NCBI RefSeq assembly: GCF_029338555.1
Contig: NZ_CP119989.1
Coordinates: 2,356,001-2,420,000, forward strand
Direction of reading: 5' to 3'
Length of the DNA: 64,000 bases
DNA from: Halobaculum marinum
GTDB lineage: Archaea > Halobacteriota > Halobacteria > Halobacteriales > Haloferacaceae
Part shown: positions 9,183 to 17,271 of the stretch, piece by piece
Layout: every line of letters begins with the position of its first letter
Position numbering within the stretch: the first letter of the stretch is position 1
Notes under the pieces: model-generated
What the model saw: the letters and a program-made list of their open reading frames with translations, nothing else
What the model was told of the DNA's origin: nothing
The model's database searches: none
Position numbers and translations under genes: made by a program

Positions 9183-10187
9183 TTACGCGACGAGGCCGTC
9201 TTCGGCTTCCAGCAACTCGTGGTAGCGGTTGCGGATGGTGACCTCGGAGATGTCGGCGACCTCCGAGACGGCCGCCTGCGTCGTCTTCTCGTTGGTGAGG
9301 AGGGCGGCGGCGTACACCGCGGCGGCTGCGAGGCCGACGGGCGACTTGCCCGAGTGGACGCCCTTCTCCTTGGCGTTCTTCAGGAGCTGTTTGGCGCGCA
9401 TCTCCGACTCCTCCGACAGGTCCAGCGAGGAGGCGAAGCGGGGGACGTACTGCTCGGGGTCGGCGGGCTTCACTTCCAGCTTCAGTTCGCGGACGACGTA
9501 GCGGTACGTGCGGGCGACCTCGTCCTTGGAGACGCGGGAGACGTCGCTGATCTCGTCGAGGCTGCGCGGGACGCCGGCCATCCGAGCGGCGGCGTACACG
9601 CAGGCCGTCGAGACGCCCTCGATGGAGCGGCCCGGCAGGAGGTCCTCGTCGAGCGCGCGGCGGTAGATGACGGAGGCGGTCTCGCGGACGTTGTCCGGGA
9701 GGCCGAGTGCCGAGGCCATCCGGTCGATCTCACCGAGCGCCTGCTTCAGGTTGCGCTCTTTGGAGTCGCGCGTGCGGAACCGCTCGTTCCACTTGCGGAG
9801 GCGGCGCATCTTCTGGCGCTGGCGGGCGCCCAGCGAGCGGCCGTAGGCGTCCTGGTCGCGCCAGTCGATGTTGGTCGACAGCCCCTTGTCGTGCATCGTG
9901 TTCGTCGTGGGGGCGCCGACGCGGGACTTCTGGTCCTTCTCGGCGGCGTCGAACGCGCGCCACTCGGGACCGCGGTCGACGGAGTCCTCCTCGACGACGA
10001 GGCCGCACTCCTCGCAGACGGTCTCGCCGTGCTCTTCGTCCTGGATGACGTTCCCGCTACACTCGGGGCAGACGAGTTCGTCGCCGCCCTGTTGGGTCTC
10101 CTCTTCGGATTCGTCGCTGTGTCGTTCGTGTGCTGTTCGTCGGTCGCGCCCGGCGGGTCGGCGTCGGGTGTGGGTTTTCTCGCTCAT
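9183..10187 (-). CDS. tfb: Transcription initiation factor IIB (TFB)
   Basis: The 334-residue factor bridges TBP-bound promoter DNA and RNA polymerase. An N-terminal zinc ribbon ('CPECSGN' ... 'CEECGLV', near residues 38-65) is followed by the B-reader and linker region and two cyclin-like repeats. The second repeat ends in an HTH containing 'VTIRNRYHELL'. About 35 charged residues precede the ribbon. Haloarchaea usually carry several TFB paralogues with different promoter preferences, and which one this is cannot be told here. Its upstream region has two strong TATA-like runs. Confidence 0.96.
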   Translation of the reverse strand: MSEKTHTRRRPAGRDRRTAHERHSDESEEETQQGGDELVCPECSGNVIQDEEHGETVCEECGLVVEEDSVDRGPEWRAFDAAEKDQKSRVGAPTTNTMHDKGLSTNIDWRDQDAYGRSLGARQRQKMRRLRKWNERFRTRDSKERNLKQALGEIDRMASALGLPDNVRETASVIYRRALDEDLLPGRSIEGVSTACVYAAARMAGVPRSLDEISDVSRVSKDEVARTYRYVVRELKLEVKPADPEQYVPRFASSLDLSEESEMRAKQLLKNAKEKGVHSGKSPVGLAAAAVYAAALLTNEKTTQAAVSEVADISEVTIRNRYHELLEAEDGLVA

Positions 10188-10215
10188 TTCGGCAGGGGGC
10201 GTGAGCCCGGAAGGG

Positions 10216-10274
10216 GATATAAAAAACCCCGGGGTGACTCTGTGCCCAAACGACGGACGATCGGTATAAAAATC
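10216..10274 (-). promoter_or_regulatory. Two TATA-like elements upstream of tfb
   Basis: Read on the minus strand, runs of T followed by TATA occur at 10216-10226 (29-39 bases before the tfb start) and again at 10265-10274. The nearer one is well placed to be the main TATA box. The second could drive a longer transcript or contribute to the divergent gene at 10368. Confidence 0.5.
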
Positions 10275-10367
10275 AAACGATGTCGAGGACGGGTGTGCGC
10301 CGCCGTCACGCGATCGGAGAATCGCACGACGGGGACCTTATGTGCGAACAGCTCTCACGCCCCAACG

Positions 10368-11201
10368 ATGGTGACAGATCGGGTCGTGTCGCTCGCGCCG
10401 AGCGCGACGGCGACGGTGGGTGCGCTGGAGGCGGTAGACGTCCCCGACGCGGACGGAGTTGCTACCGCGCTCGTCGGCGTGACGAACGCGTGCGAAGCCC
10501 CGACCGGTGCCGGTGACCCGACGGTCGTTGGTGGCTGGCCGAACCCAGCGCTGGATGCCGTCGAGCGCCTCGACCCTGACGTCGTGTTGACCTGCGACGC
10601 GCTCCAGCGGGAGACGGTCGCGGCGCTGCGCGAGCGCGGCCTCACCGTCGCCAACGCCGAGCCGACCCGGCTGTCCGAAGTGTTCGAGTACGTCGCCGCC
10701 GTGGGCCGCGCCGTCGACGCCCCGGCGGCGGGCGAGCGACTCGCCGCGTCGCTCGGACAACGAGTGGCCCGCGTGGAGACCGCGGTGCCGGACGACCCGA
10801 GCGAGCGACCCGTCGTCTACGCCGAGGAGTGGGGCGACCCCCCGATGGCGGCGGGGAACTGGGTCCCGGACGCCGTCGCGGCCGCCGGCGGTCGCTGCCC
10901 GTTCGTCGCGCCCGGCGAGCGGTCGCGGGCGGTCGACGCCGCCGAGGTCGCCGACGCCGCACCCGACCACGCCGTCTTGCACTGGTGCGGCACCGACAGG
11001 GAGCCGTCGGCGACGGTCCTGGCCGACCGCGGGTGGCGCCTCGACGCGGAGGTCCACGTCGTCGACGACGCGCTGTTGAACCAGCCGAGTCCGCGGCTCG
11101 TCGACGGCATCGAGACGCTGGCGGCGCTGCTGCACGGCGTCGCGGTCGGCGGTGAGAACGAAGCAGGCGGTGGTGCGGGCGGTTACAGGTCCAGCGAGTA
11201 G
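10368..11201 (+). CDS. Cobalamin-binding-like (BtuF-type) helical-backbone receptor protein
   Basis: The 277-residue protein has the fold signature of helical-backbone metal receptors. 'RVVSLAPSATATVGAL' occurs at the N-terminus, 'VGGWPNPALDAVERLDPDVVLTCD' in the first lobe and 'NQPSPRLVDGIETLAALLH' at the end. This resembles vitamin B12-binding BtuF proteins. Unlike an ABC-transporter receptor, it starts directly with the domain: there is no signal peptide, lipobox or Tat motif, so it should be cytoplasmic. No permease or ATPase gene is adjacent. A role in intracellular cobamide handling is an inference. Its 3' end overlaps the opposing HTH gene by 19 bases. Confidence 0.8.
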   Translation: MVTDRVVSLAPSATATVGALEAVDVPDADGVATALVGVTNACEAPTGAGDPTVVGGWPNPALDAVERLDPDVVLTCDALQRETVAALRERGLTVANAEPTRLSEVFEYVAAVGRAVDAPAAGERLAASLGQRVARVETAVPDDPSERPVVYAEEWGDPPMAAGNWVPDAVAAAGGRCPFVAPGERSRAVDAAEVADAAPDHAVLHWCGTDREPSATVLADRGWRLDAEVHVVDDALLNQPSPRLVDGIETLAALLHGVAVGGENEAGGGAGGYRSSE

Positions 11202-11449
11202 AGCCGCTTGCGCGCGTCGGTGAACGAGAACCGCGACTCCACGACGTCGACTTCCTCCAGCCGCGAGAGTGCGTAGCGGACCGTCCGTGACGGCAGCAGC
11301 GTCTCCTCGGCCAACTCGCTTTGGCTCAACGTGTCCTCGTACTCCAGCACCTTCGCCACCAACTTCGCGCTCGGCGGGAGGTCCCGGACCGGTGCCCACT
11401 CGTCTGTCGCCCCGTCCTCGGCGACGGGTTCGGCGTCGGTCGCGCTCAT
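11183..11449 (-). CDS. Winged-helix (MarR-like) transcriptional regulator
   Basis: The 88-residue protein is essentially one winged HTH domain. The recognition region is 'SQSELAEETLLPSRTVRYALSRLEEVDVV' in character, and a wing ends in 'RKRLYSL'. It belongs to the small haloarchaeal single-domain regulators sometimes called Trh or MarR-like. I chose the ATG at 11449 because the longer frame to 11587 runs through the AT-rich promoter region of pan. It is divergent from pan with a short shared control region, so regulation of pan or autoregulation is plausible. Confidence 0.8.
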   Translation of the reverse strand: MSATDAEPVAEDGATDEWAPVRDLPPSAKLVAKVLEYEDTLSQSELAEETLLPSRTVRYALSRLEEVDVVESRFSFTDARKRLYSLDL

Positions 11450-11576
11450 CGTACCCGCATCGATGCGATGCCGATGGTTAATACTTGCTATCTTAGAAAT
11501 TACTGTTGGACATCGAATTATCACGGTCTTCACCCCGACCCGAAGTCTCTTATTAACGTCCGCCCTAGCATCGCCG

Positions 11577-12794
11577 ATGACTGACACCGTTGACGACGTG
11601 GATCTCCCCTACGAGGAGGAGGCCGCGTCGCAGCAGGAGAAGATCGAGGCCCTCCAGGAGCGCCTCGAGGTCCTCGAGGGGCAAAACGAGGAGATGCGCG
11701 ACAAGCTCCTGGACGCGAACGCGGAGAACAACAAGTACCAGCAGAAGCTCGAGCGCCTCACGCACGAGAACAAGAAGCTCAAGCAGTCGCCGCTGTTCGT
11801 CGCGACGGTCCAGGAACTGACGGAGGACGGCGTCGTGATCAAACAGCACGGCAACAACCAGGAGGCGCTGACCGAGGTCACCGACGAGATGCGCGAGGAG
11901 TTGGAGCCCGACGACCGCGTCGCGGTCAACAACTCGCTGTCGGTCGTGAAGAAGCTGGAGAAGGAGACGGACGTGCGCGCTCGCGTGATGCAGGTCGAGC
12001 ACTCCCCGGACGTCACCTACGAGGACATCGGCGGCCTCGACGAGCAGATGAACGAGGTGCGCGAGACGGTCGAGATGCCGCTCAAGAGCCCGGAGATGTT
12101 CACGAAGGTTGGCATCCAGCCGCCGAGCGGCGTCCTGCTCCACGGCCCGCCGGGGACGGGGAAGACGATGCTGGCGAAGGCCGTCGCGAACCAGACCGAC
12201 GCGACGTTCATCAAGATGGCCGGCTCCGAACTCGTCCACAAGTTCATCGGCGAGGGCGCCAAACTCGTCCGCGACCTGTTCGAGGTCGCTCGCGAGAACG
12301 AGCCCGCCGTCATCTTCATCGACGAAATCGACGCCATCGCCTCCAAGCGGACGGACTCGAAGACCTCCGGCGACGCCGAGGTCCAGCGCACGATGATGCA
12401 GTTGCTCGCCGAGATGGACGGCTTCGACGAGCGCGGCGAGATCCGCATCATCGCGGCGACGAACCGCTTCGACATGCTCGACCCGGCGATCCTCCGCCCG
12501 GGGCGGTTCGACCGCCTCATCGAGGTGCCCAAGCCCGAGATCGAGGGGCGCGAGCTCATCTTCAAGATCCACACGCGCGACATGAACGTCGCCGACGACG
12601 TGGACTTCGGCGAGTTGGCCGAACTCACCGAGGGCGCCTCCGGCGCGGACGTGAAGGCCGTCTGCACCGAGGCCGGCATGTTCGCCATCCGCGAGGACCG
12701 CACCGAGATCCGGATGGCCGACTTCGAGGCCGCCTGGGAGAAGACCTCCCAAGCCGAGGAACCCGACGCGGACGACTCGCTGGCGTTCGCGTAG
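11577..12794 (+). CDS. pan: Proteasome-activating nucleotidase (PAN)
   Basis: The 405-residue AAA+ ATPase forms a hexamer that unfolds proteins and feeds them into the 20S proteasome. A coiled coil occupies about residues 15-65, an OB domain follows, and then the AAA domain has Walker A 'GPPGTGKTMLAKA' and Walker B 'VIFIDEIDAI'. The C-terminus ends in 'LAFA', where related proteins have the HbYX proteasome-docking tail. Here Phe stands in for Tyr, so docking strength may differ. An AT-rich element (CTTATTAAC, 11549-11557) precedes the start. Proteasome core genes are not in this window. Confidence 0.95.
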   Translation: MTDTVDDVDLPYEEEAASQQEKIEALQERLEVLEGQNEEMRDKLLDANAENNKYQQKLERLTHENKKLKQSPLFVATVQELTEDGVVIKQHGNNQEALTEVTDEMREELEPDDRVAVNNSLSVVKKLEKETDVRARVMQVEHSPDVTYEDIGGLDEQMNEVRETVEMPLKSPEMFTKVGIQPPSGVLLHGPPGTGKTMLAKAVANQTDATFIKMAGSELVHKFIGEGAKLVRDLFEVARENEPAVIFIDEIDAIASKRTDSKTSGDAEVQRTMMQLLAEMDGFDERGEIRIIAATNRFDMLDPAILRPGRFDRLIEVPKPEIEGRELIFKIHTRDMNVADDVDFGELAELTEGASGADVKAVCTEAGMFAIREDRTEIRMADFEAAWEKTSQAEEPDADDSLAFA

Positions 12795-12927
12795 TCGTCC
12801 CCCGCTTCTCCTGTCGTCCGCTCCCGTGAGCGACTGCCGCGTCCAGCGGCGCACCCCGCCGCGAGCACCGTCCGCCTCGGCGCGCGAACCCCGAGCGGCT
12901 TTTGTGGACGCGCGAGCACCGACCGGT

Positions 12928-13437
12928 ATGACGCTGGAGGCCGCCGTCGCCGCCCCGTTCCGTGGCGCCGGCACCGACCGGATGGGCGAGGGGGAGTTCG
13001 TCGTCGCGCTCTCGCTCGACCGCGACTGGTTCTCCCCGGACCAGGCGAAACGCCTCGTCGACATCGCGACCGGCCGGGGGCTGTTGGCCGAGACCGACGG
13101 CGACCTCGTCACGCAGTTCGACCCCGCAGAGGTGCACGTCCCCGCCGACTTCGAGCCGGACGAGTCGATCCTCCGCGAGCAGTCCACCTTCGAGCAGGCG
13201 GTCGACGCCATCGTCGCCGGCGGTGTGGAGAAACGCGAGGCCGTCGCCGCGGCGAACCGCCGTCAGCGCGAGGCCGGCGTGACGCTGGAGACGGCGGCCG
13301 TGCTCGTCGCGCGCGAGCACGGTATCGACGTGGAAGCAATCGCCGCGGAGGTGCGTGCGGACCTCCTCGCGGGCGCGGACGAACCAGACGACGGCGACTC
13401 CGACGGAGCAGCCGACGACGCCGCGGGGGCCGAGTGA
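12928..13437 (+). CDS. DUF2240-family protein
   Basis: The 169-residue acidic protein starts 'MTLEAAVAAPFRGAG' and contains 'SLDRDWFSPDQAKRLVDIA', which I recognise from haloarchaeal proteins annotated as DUF2240. The middle looks like a small winged-helix domain, and the C-terminal 30 residues are Asp/Ala-rich and probably disordered. It is co-oriented with pan and its stop overlaps the start of the next gene (TGATG), so those two are likely co-translated. Function is unknown. A nucleic-acid role is possible from the predicted helices only. Confidence 0.8.
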   Translation: MTLEAAVAAPFRGAGTDRMGEGEFVVALSLDRDWFSPDQAKRLVDIATGRGLLAETDGDLVTQFDPAEVHVPADFEPDESILREQSTFEQAVDAIVAGGVEKREAVAAANRRQREAGVTLETAAVLVAREHGIDVEAIAAEVRADLLAGADEPDDGDSDGAADDAAGAE

Positions 13438-13868
13438 TGGTGGCCGACCAGACGACCGACGGCGTCCGGATCGCCCAACTGCTCGCCTCTGAGATCACGG
13501 GCGACGGCGACCGCCTCCGGGACGCGGTCGTGAGCGACGCCGACCCCGACGTGAAGCCGACGCCGGACGGGACGCTCGCGTACCGCGTTCGGCTTGCCGA
13601 CGGCGAGGGGGGCGAAGAAGGTGGTGACGACGGCGACGACGTGCTCGCCGAGGTGTTCGTCCACCCCGAGCGCGCGAGAGTCGAGTTCGTCGCCGACCCG
13701 GACGCCGCCGCGACCGCCGCCGAGGGGGCGGGACTCCGGGTGCGACCGAAGGCCGTGAGGCCCCCCCGGACGGTCGTGTTCGTCGAGGACGGCGCGCAGG
13801 TGAAGCACGTACTGCCGGCGTTCTACGCGGTCGTGAGCGGTGACTCCGGCGCAGACGGCGCTGCCTGA
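13437..13868 (+). CDS. Haloarchaeal hypothetical protein coupled to the DUF2240 gene
   Basis: This 143-residue acidic protein has an alpha/beta pattern: an N-terminal helix, then strands around 'RVRLADGE', 'LAEVFVHPERARVEFV' and 'PPRTVVFVEDGAQVKHVLPAFYAVV'. A Gly/Asp-rich loop (about residues 55-68) looks like an insertion. I do not recognise a family. The ATG at 13437 shares its A with the preceding stop codon, which is strong evidence for translational coupling. A GTG at 13434 is a possible alternative. Confidence 0.7.
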   Translation: MVADQTTDGVRIAQLLASEITGDGDRLRDAVVSDADPDVKPTPDGTLAYRVRLADGEGGEEGGDDGDDVLAEVFVHPERARVEFVADPDAAATAAEGAGLRVRPKAVRPPRTVVFVEDGAQVKHVLPAFYAVVSGDSGADGAA

Positions 13869-13888
13869 GCGGGCCACGGCGCCGCCGG

Positions 13889-14554
13889 TCAGAAGTCGTC
13901 GAGGATCCCCGGCAGGTCGCTGGCGAGGCGGTCGCGTGCGACCGTGGCATCAGCTTCGGGCGCTGGTTCGTCGCCCTCGCCGAGCACCTGTACGGTGTTG
14001 ATGCCGAGGGCGGCGGCCCCACGGATGTCCTCGACCGGGTGGTCGCCGACGAACGCCGTCTCGGCGGGTTCGGTGCCGAGCGCGTCCAGTAGCGCCTCGA
14101 AGGCGCGGCGATCCGGCTTGCCCGCCGGCAGGTCGCCGGAGATGTGGACCGTGTCGAAGTCGTCCCACCAGCCGAGGTGGTCGAGTTTCGCCGACTGCGC
14201 CCGCACGGGGCCGTTCGTCAGGACGCCGACGCGGTAGCGCTCCCTGAGTGACGCGACCAACTCGCGAGCGCCCGGCACCGGCACGAGCGCGCCGGTGACG
14301 GCCTCTCGGTAGGCGGTCGCGAGGGCCGCCGGGTCCGCCTCGACGTCGTGGGGGTCCAGTAGTTCAGCGAAGACGGGTTCGCGGCTGTCTGCCGTTCGAT
14401 GTTTCGCGTGGGCGTCGAGGTACGACTGACGGTCGACCGTCCCTGCGAGTTCGGCAGCGCCGCCGGCGTGCAGCGCGTCCGCGAGGAGGTCTGCCCGGGA
14501 GCGCTCCGGGACGGCGAGCGTGTAGTCGAGGTCGAAGCCGACCGACCGTATCAC
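13889..14554 (-). CDS. HAD-family hydrolase (phosphatase-like)
   Basis: The roughly 221-residue protein shows all four HAD motifs: the nucleophile 'FDLDYTL', 'VLTNGP', the Lys in 'GKPD', and the metal-binding 'VGDHPVEDI'. A helical cap lies between motifs I and II, which is typical of subfamily I enzymes that dephosphorylate small phosphorylated metabolites. The substrate is unknown. The start is a GTG at 14554, two residues before the conserved 'SVGFDLD' strand. No ATG fits, and the longer frame is an antisense shadow of nurA. It diverges from nurA with 138 bases between. Confidence 0.88.
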   Translation of the reverse strand: MIRSVGFDLDYTLAVPERSRADLLADALHAGGAAELAGTVDRQSYLDAHAKHRTADSREPVFAELLDPHDVEADPAALATAYREAVTGALVPVPGARELVASLRERYRVGVLTNGPVRAQSAKLDHLGWWDDFDTVHISGDLPAGKPDRRAFEALLDALGTEPAETAFVGDHPVEDIRGAAALGINTVQVLGEGDEPAPEADATVARDRLASDLPGILDDF

Positions 14555-14692
14555 GCTCGAATCGACGTGACCACCGGATATGAAGTCAGCGACCCGAGTT
14601 CGCACGCCGAGAATCGGCGGCCCCGGCTCCGCGGCCCGGTCGCCGTGGCGACGACCGCACCGTTTTTGCGCCGGGGGCGCCCGGGTTCGAGC

Positions 14693-15943
14693 GTGACGCT
14701 GGACCCCGTACACGTCGACACCATCGCGTACCTCGCCTCGGCGATCGCCGACGGGGTCGACGACGCCGACCACGACGACCTCGCGGGCACGGCGTGGGCG
14801 GAGTGGCTCGACCCACTGCACGACGACGGCCGGGTGGTGCTGGAGTCGCTCGGCGACCACGAACTCCGCGAGACGCCCGTCGAGGACGCCGCGCTCACCG
14901 AGCGCCCGTTCGAGTCGAGCCACGGCGTCGACTCGGGCACCCTCAACCCCACCTCGTTCAAGAACGGCCTCGTGCTCGACGTGGCACAGGCGGCGATGGG
15001 TGCCGAGCCGACCGACTTGGACCTGCACCGCGGTCGCTCTATCGTCGTCACGGTCCACGCCAACGACGCGACGGTGTTCTTCCCCGACGTGCCCGACGGC
15101 TGGATGCCGTACGACGAGGGCTCCTCCGAACGCCGGGTGCTGAAGGTGCCGCGCAGTCGCCGCTTCGCCGACGAGATGGTCCACGAGTTGGCGCTGTCGC
15201 TGGCGGAGTCCCACCACGCGCGCAAACACCTCGAACGCGGCGAAGTGGGCGACCTGCTCGTCCTCGACGGGCCGCTGTACCCCAAGCGCCTGCTCAACTG
15301 GGCGACGCGCGACCGCGAGTTGCGTGAGGTCGCCCACGGCGACACCGTGCAGGAGGCCGTCGAGACGTACGTCCGCGTCGTCGAGTCGGCCATCCAGCGC
15401 GACGTGCCGGTGATCGGCTTCGTGAAGAACCCCACCTCCGGGTACGTCACCCGCACGCTCGACCGCAAAGGGATCGAGGCGCCGTGGCCAGACGACGCGG
15501 CGCTGTTCACCAGACTGCTGGAGCGGCGCCCGGACGGCGAGCGCGACGACGACGCGATCACGTTCACCTCGTGGCTGCGCTCGCGTGGCGGCTCCGACCG
15601 CCCGCTCGCGACCGACGGCGACCTCCTCGGCGTCGAGCGCGAGTTGGAACCCGAGGCGTACGAAGTGACGTACATGCACGTGTACGAACCGCGCGAGGAC
15701 GTGCTGTTCAAGGTGGAGGCGCCGGCGGCGTTCACGAGCGATGCCGAGACGCGCGACCGCCTCACCCGGCAGGTGGTGTCTGAGGTCGCCGCCGAGGCGG
15801 GGCCGCCGAAGCCGGTCGCGAAGGCGGACGAACTCGCGCGCATCGGCGTCGGCGAGAAGGAAGCGCTGCGGCGGAAGTTCGAGGAGCGGTTCGGCGCGGA
15901 GTTCCTCCGGACGTACGACGACGTCCGGTGGTCCGAGGAGTAG
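14693..15943 (+). CDS. nurA: DNA double-strand-break repair nuclease NurA
   Basis: The 416-residue protein is a NurA-type 5'-3' nuclease that works with the HerA translocase in DNA end resection. The catalytic core begins near residue 80 with 'GVDSGTLNPTSFKNGLVLDVAQAAMGA', which contains the metal-binding Asp and RNase H-like strand. Further blocks are 'LLVLDGPLYP' and 'PVIGFVKNPTSGY'. The start is a GTG at 14693, just before 'TLDPVHVDTIAYLASAI'. A herA-like gene lies 1.3 kb downstream on the same strand, separated by two genes on the other strand, so the usual nurA-herA operon is broken up here. Confidence 0.88.
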   Translation: MTLDPVHVDTIAYLASAIADGVDDADHDDLAGTAWAEWLDPLHDDGRVVLESLGDHELRETPVEDAALTERPFESSHGVDSGTLNPTSFKNGLVLDVAQAAMGAEPTDLDLHRGRSIVVTVHANDATVFFPDVPDGWMPYDEGSSERRVLKVPRSRRFADEMVHELALSLAESHHARKHLERGEVGDLLVLDGPLYPKRLLNWATRDRELREVAHGDTVQEAVETYVRVVESAIQRDVPVIGFVKNPTSGYVTRTLDRKGIEAPWPDDAALFTRLLERRPDGERDDDAITFTSWLRSRGGSDRPLATDGDLLGVERELEPEAYEVTYMHVYEPREDVLFKVEAPAAFTSDAETRDRLTRQVVSEVAAEAGPPKPVAKADELARIGVGEKEALRRKFEERFGAEFLRTYDDVRWSEE

Positions 15944-15969
15944 CAGGTCGCCGCAGGCGTCGCGACGAC

Positions 15970-16719
15970 TCAGCCCGCGAGATCGGCGTGCGACACCGGC
16001 TCAGCCGGATCCGCGTCCGCGAGTTGCCGGTACGCGCTGACCAGCACGGCGATGCTGAACAGGCTCACGAAGCCGGTCACCGCCGCCGAGAGGATGTTGC
16101 CGACCACGGGCGAGACGATGCCGAGCAGGCCGAAGGCGCCGCCGACCACCGAACCGACGATCACGACCACAACGCCGAGGACGAACAGGCGGATGCGATT
16201 GCCCGCGGTGAGCGACCAACTGCGCTTCAGCGACGCGACCACGCCGCGGTCCTCGATGACGACGGCCAGTTGCGCGAAGATCAGACAGACCATGAGGAAG
16301 ATGCCCGGGAAGACCAAGAACACGAAGCCGACCGTGATGGCGACCGTCGTGATCACCGAGACGACGATCAACACCAGCGCCGTCCGCCCGAGGCGACGCG
16401 TGTGCTCGGCGGTCGGCACCTCGTCGATGTCGGCGTACACGGCGCGCATGGCGACGATGGTGACGACGAACGTCACCGCCAGCGCGAGGAGCGCGACGAC
16501 GCCGGAGACGCTCGCCGGGAGTGGGAGTGCGAGCGGGTACGCCGACGCCGCCTCGGGTGGGAGGCTCGGGGCGAGCAGGTCGTCGAAGAGGGAGTTGAGC
16601 GCGACCTGCATGACGACCTGCAGCGCAGCGATGACCAGCGCGAGGGTCAGCCCACCCCGCGTGTTCAGTCGGTCGATACCGTCAGTGAGCGCCGTTCCGA
16701 TACGGAGTGTCGGGGACAC
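15970..16719 (-). CDS. Six-helix membrane protein (DUF7847/DUF4013-like)
   Basis: The 249-residue protein has about six transmembrane helices and a cytoplasmic segment 'VVIEDRGVVASLKRSWSLTAGN', a pattern common in haloarchaeal membrane proteins of the DUF4013/DUF7847 kind. No transporter or enzyme motif is seen. It lies tail-to-tail with nurA, 26 bases from its end. It probably has no direct link with the recombination genes on either side. Confidence 0.75.
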   Translation of the reverse strand: MSPTLRIGTALTDGIDRLNTRGGLTLALVIAALQVVMQVALNSLFDDLLAPSLPPEAASAYPLALPLPASVSGVVALLALAVTFVVTIVAMRAVYADIDEVPTAEHTRRLGRTALVLIVVSVITTVAITVGFVFLVFPGIFLMVCLIFAQLAVVIEDRGVVASLKRSWSLTAGNRIRLFVLGVVVVIVGSVVGGAFGLLGIVSPVVGNILSAAVTGFVSLFSIAVLVSAYRQLADADPAEPVSHADLAG

Positions 16720-16828
16720 GCACCGGGGTTGACCGAGCGTTCAGGAAAACGCACCGATAGTGTTCGCTCGCCGATCAGATGCCAGCGGCGGGCGCCCGAA
16801 ACCGGACGGCCAGCGTCGGCACGCGCGC

Positions 16829-17164
16829 CTACGTCGGGTCCTCTTTCAGGACCTCGACTTCCACGTCCGCCTCGGGGACGCCGACCCGGGCGAACTGCGT
16901 ACGCACGTGCTCCTCCGCGGCGTCGACCGCCTGCTCACGCGTGTCGAACCCGCGCGGCGCGGGCGACTCGAAGGCGACGCGGATCGCTTCGCCGTCGACG
17001 ACCAACTCCGACCCGCCCGACTCGACCTCGTAGAACGCGTCGCACACCCAGACGTAGGGGGCGTCCTCGTCGGGTGCGCCCTTGAACGACGGGGGCTCCT
17101 CCCCGCGTTCGTAAACCGTGCCGGTGAGCGTCGTCCCGCCGCCGCTCCCGCGGACCAACAACAT
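16829..17164 (-). CDS. Small haloarchaeal protein of unknown function (DUF7113-like)
   Basis: The roughly 111-residue soluble protein starts 'MLLVRGSGGGTTLTGTVYERG' and contains 'VWVCDAFYEV' and a helix 'TREQAVDAAEEHVRTQFARVGV'. The pattern suggests a small beta-sheet domain followed by helices. I associate it with haloarchaeal DUF7113 proteins, without proof. The ATG at 17164 is preferred over 17203 because the latter would add an Arg-rich stretch. It is divergent from the herA-like gene with 107 bases between them. Confidence 0.7.
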   Translation of the reverse strand: MLLVRGSGGGTTLTGTVYERGEEPPSFKGAPDEDAPYVWVCDAFYEVESGGSELVVDGEAIRVAFESPAPRGFDTREQAVDAAEEHVRTQFARVGVPEADVEVEVLKEDPT

Positions 17165-17271
17165 GCAGTTACGTAGCCGGCGAGCGCGGATAAGCGGTCG
17201 CATCGAGTGACCGGACCGCGGTGCGCCGGGCGACGGATACGGTTTTCACCCCGCGCCCCACAGGGCGTGAC

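Noticed and set aside
11565-13211. Minus-strand frame of 548 codons opposite pan
   Set aside because: It mirrors pan, whose AAA motifs are complete, and its composition is typical of antisense shadows.
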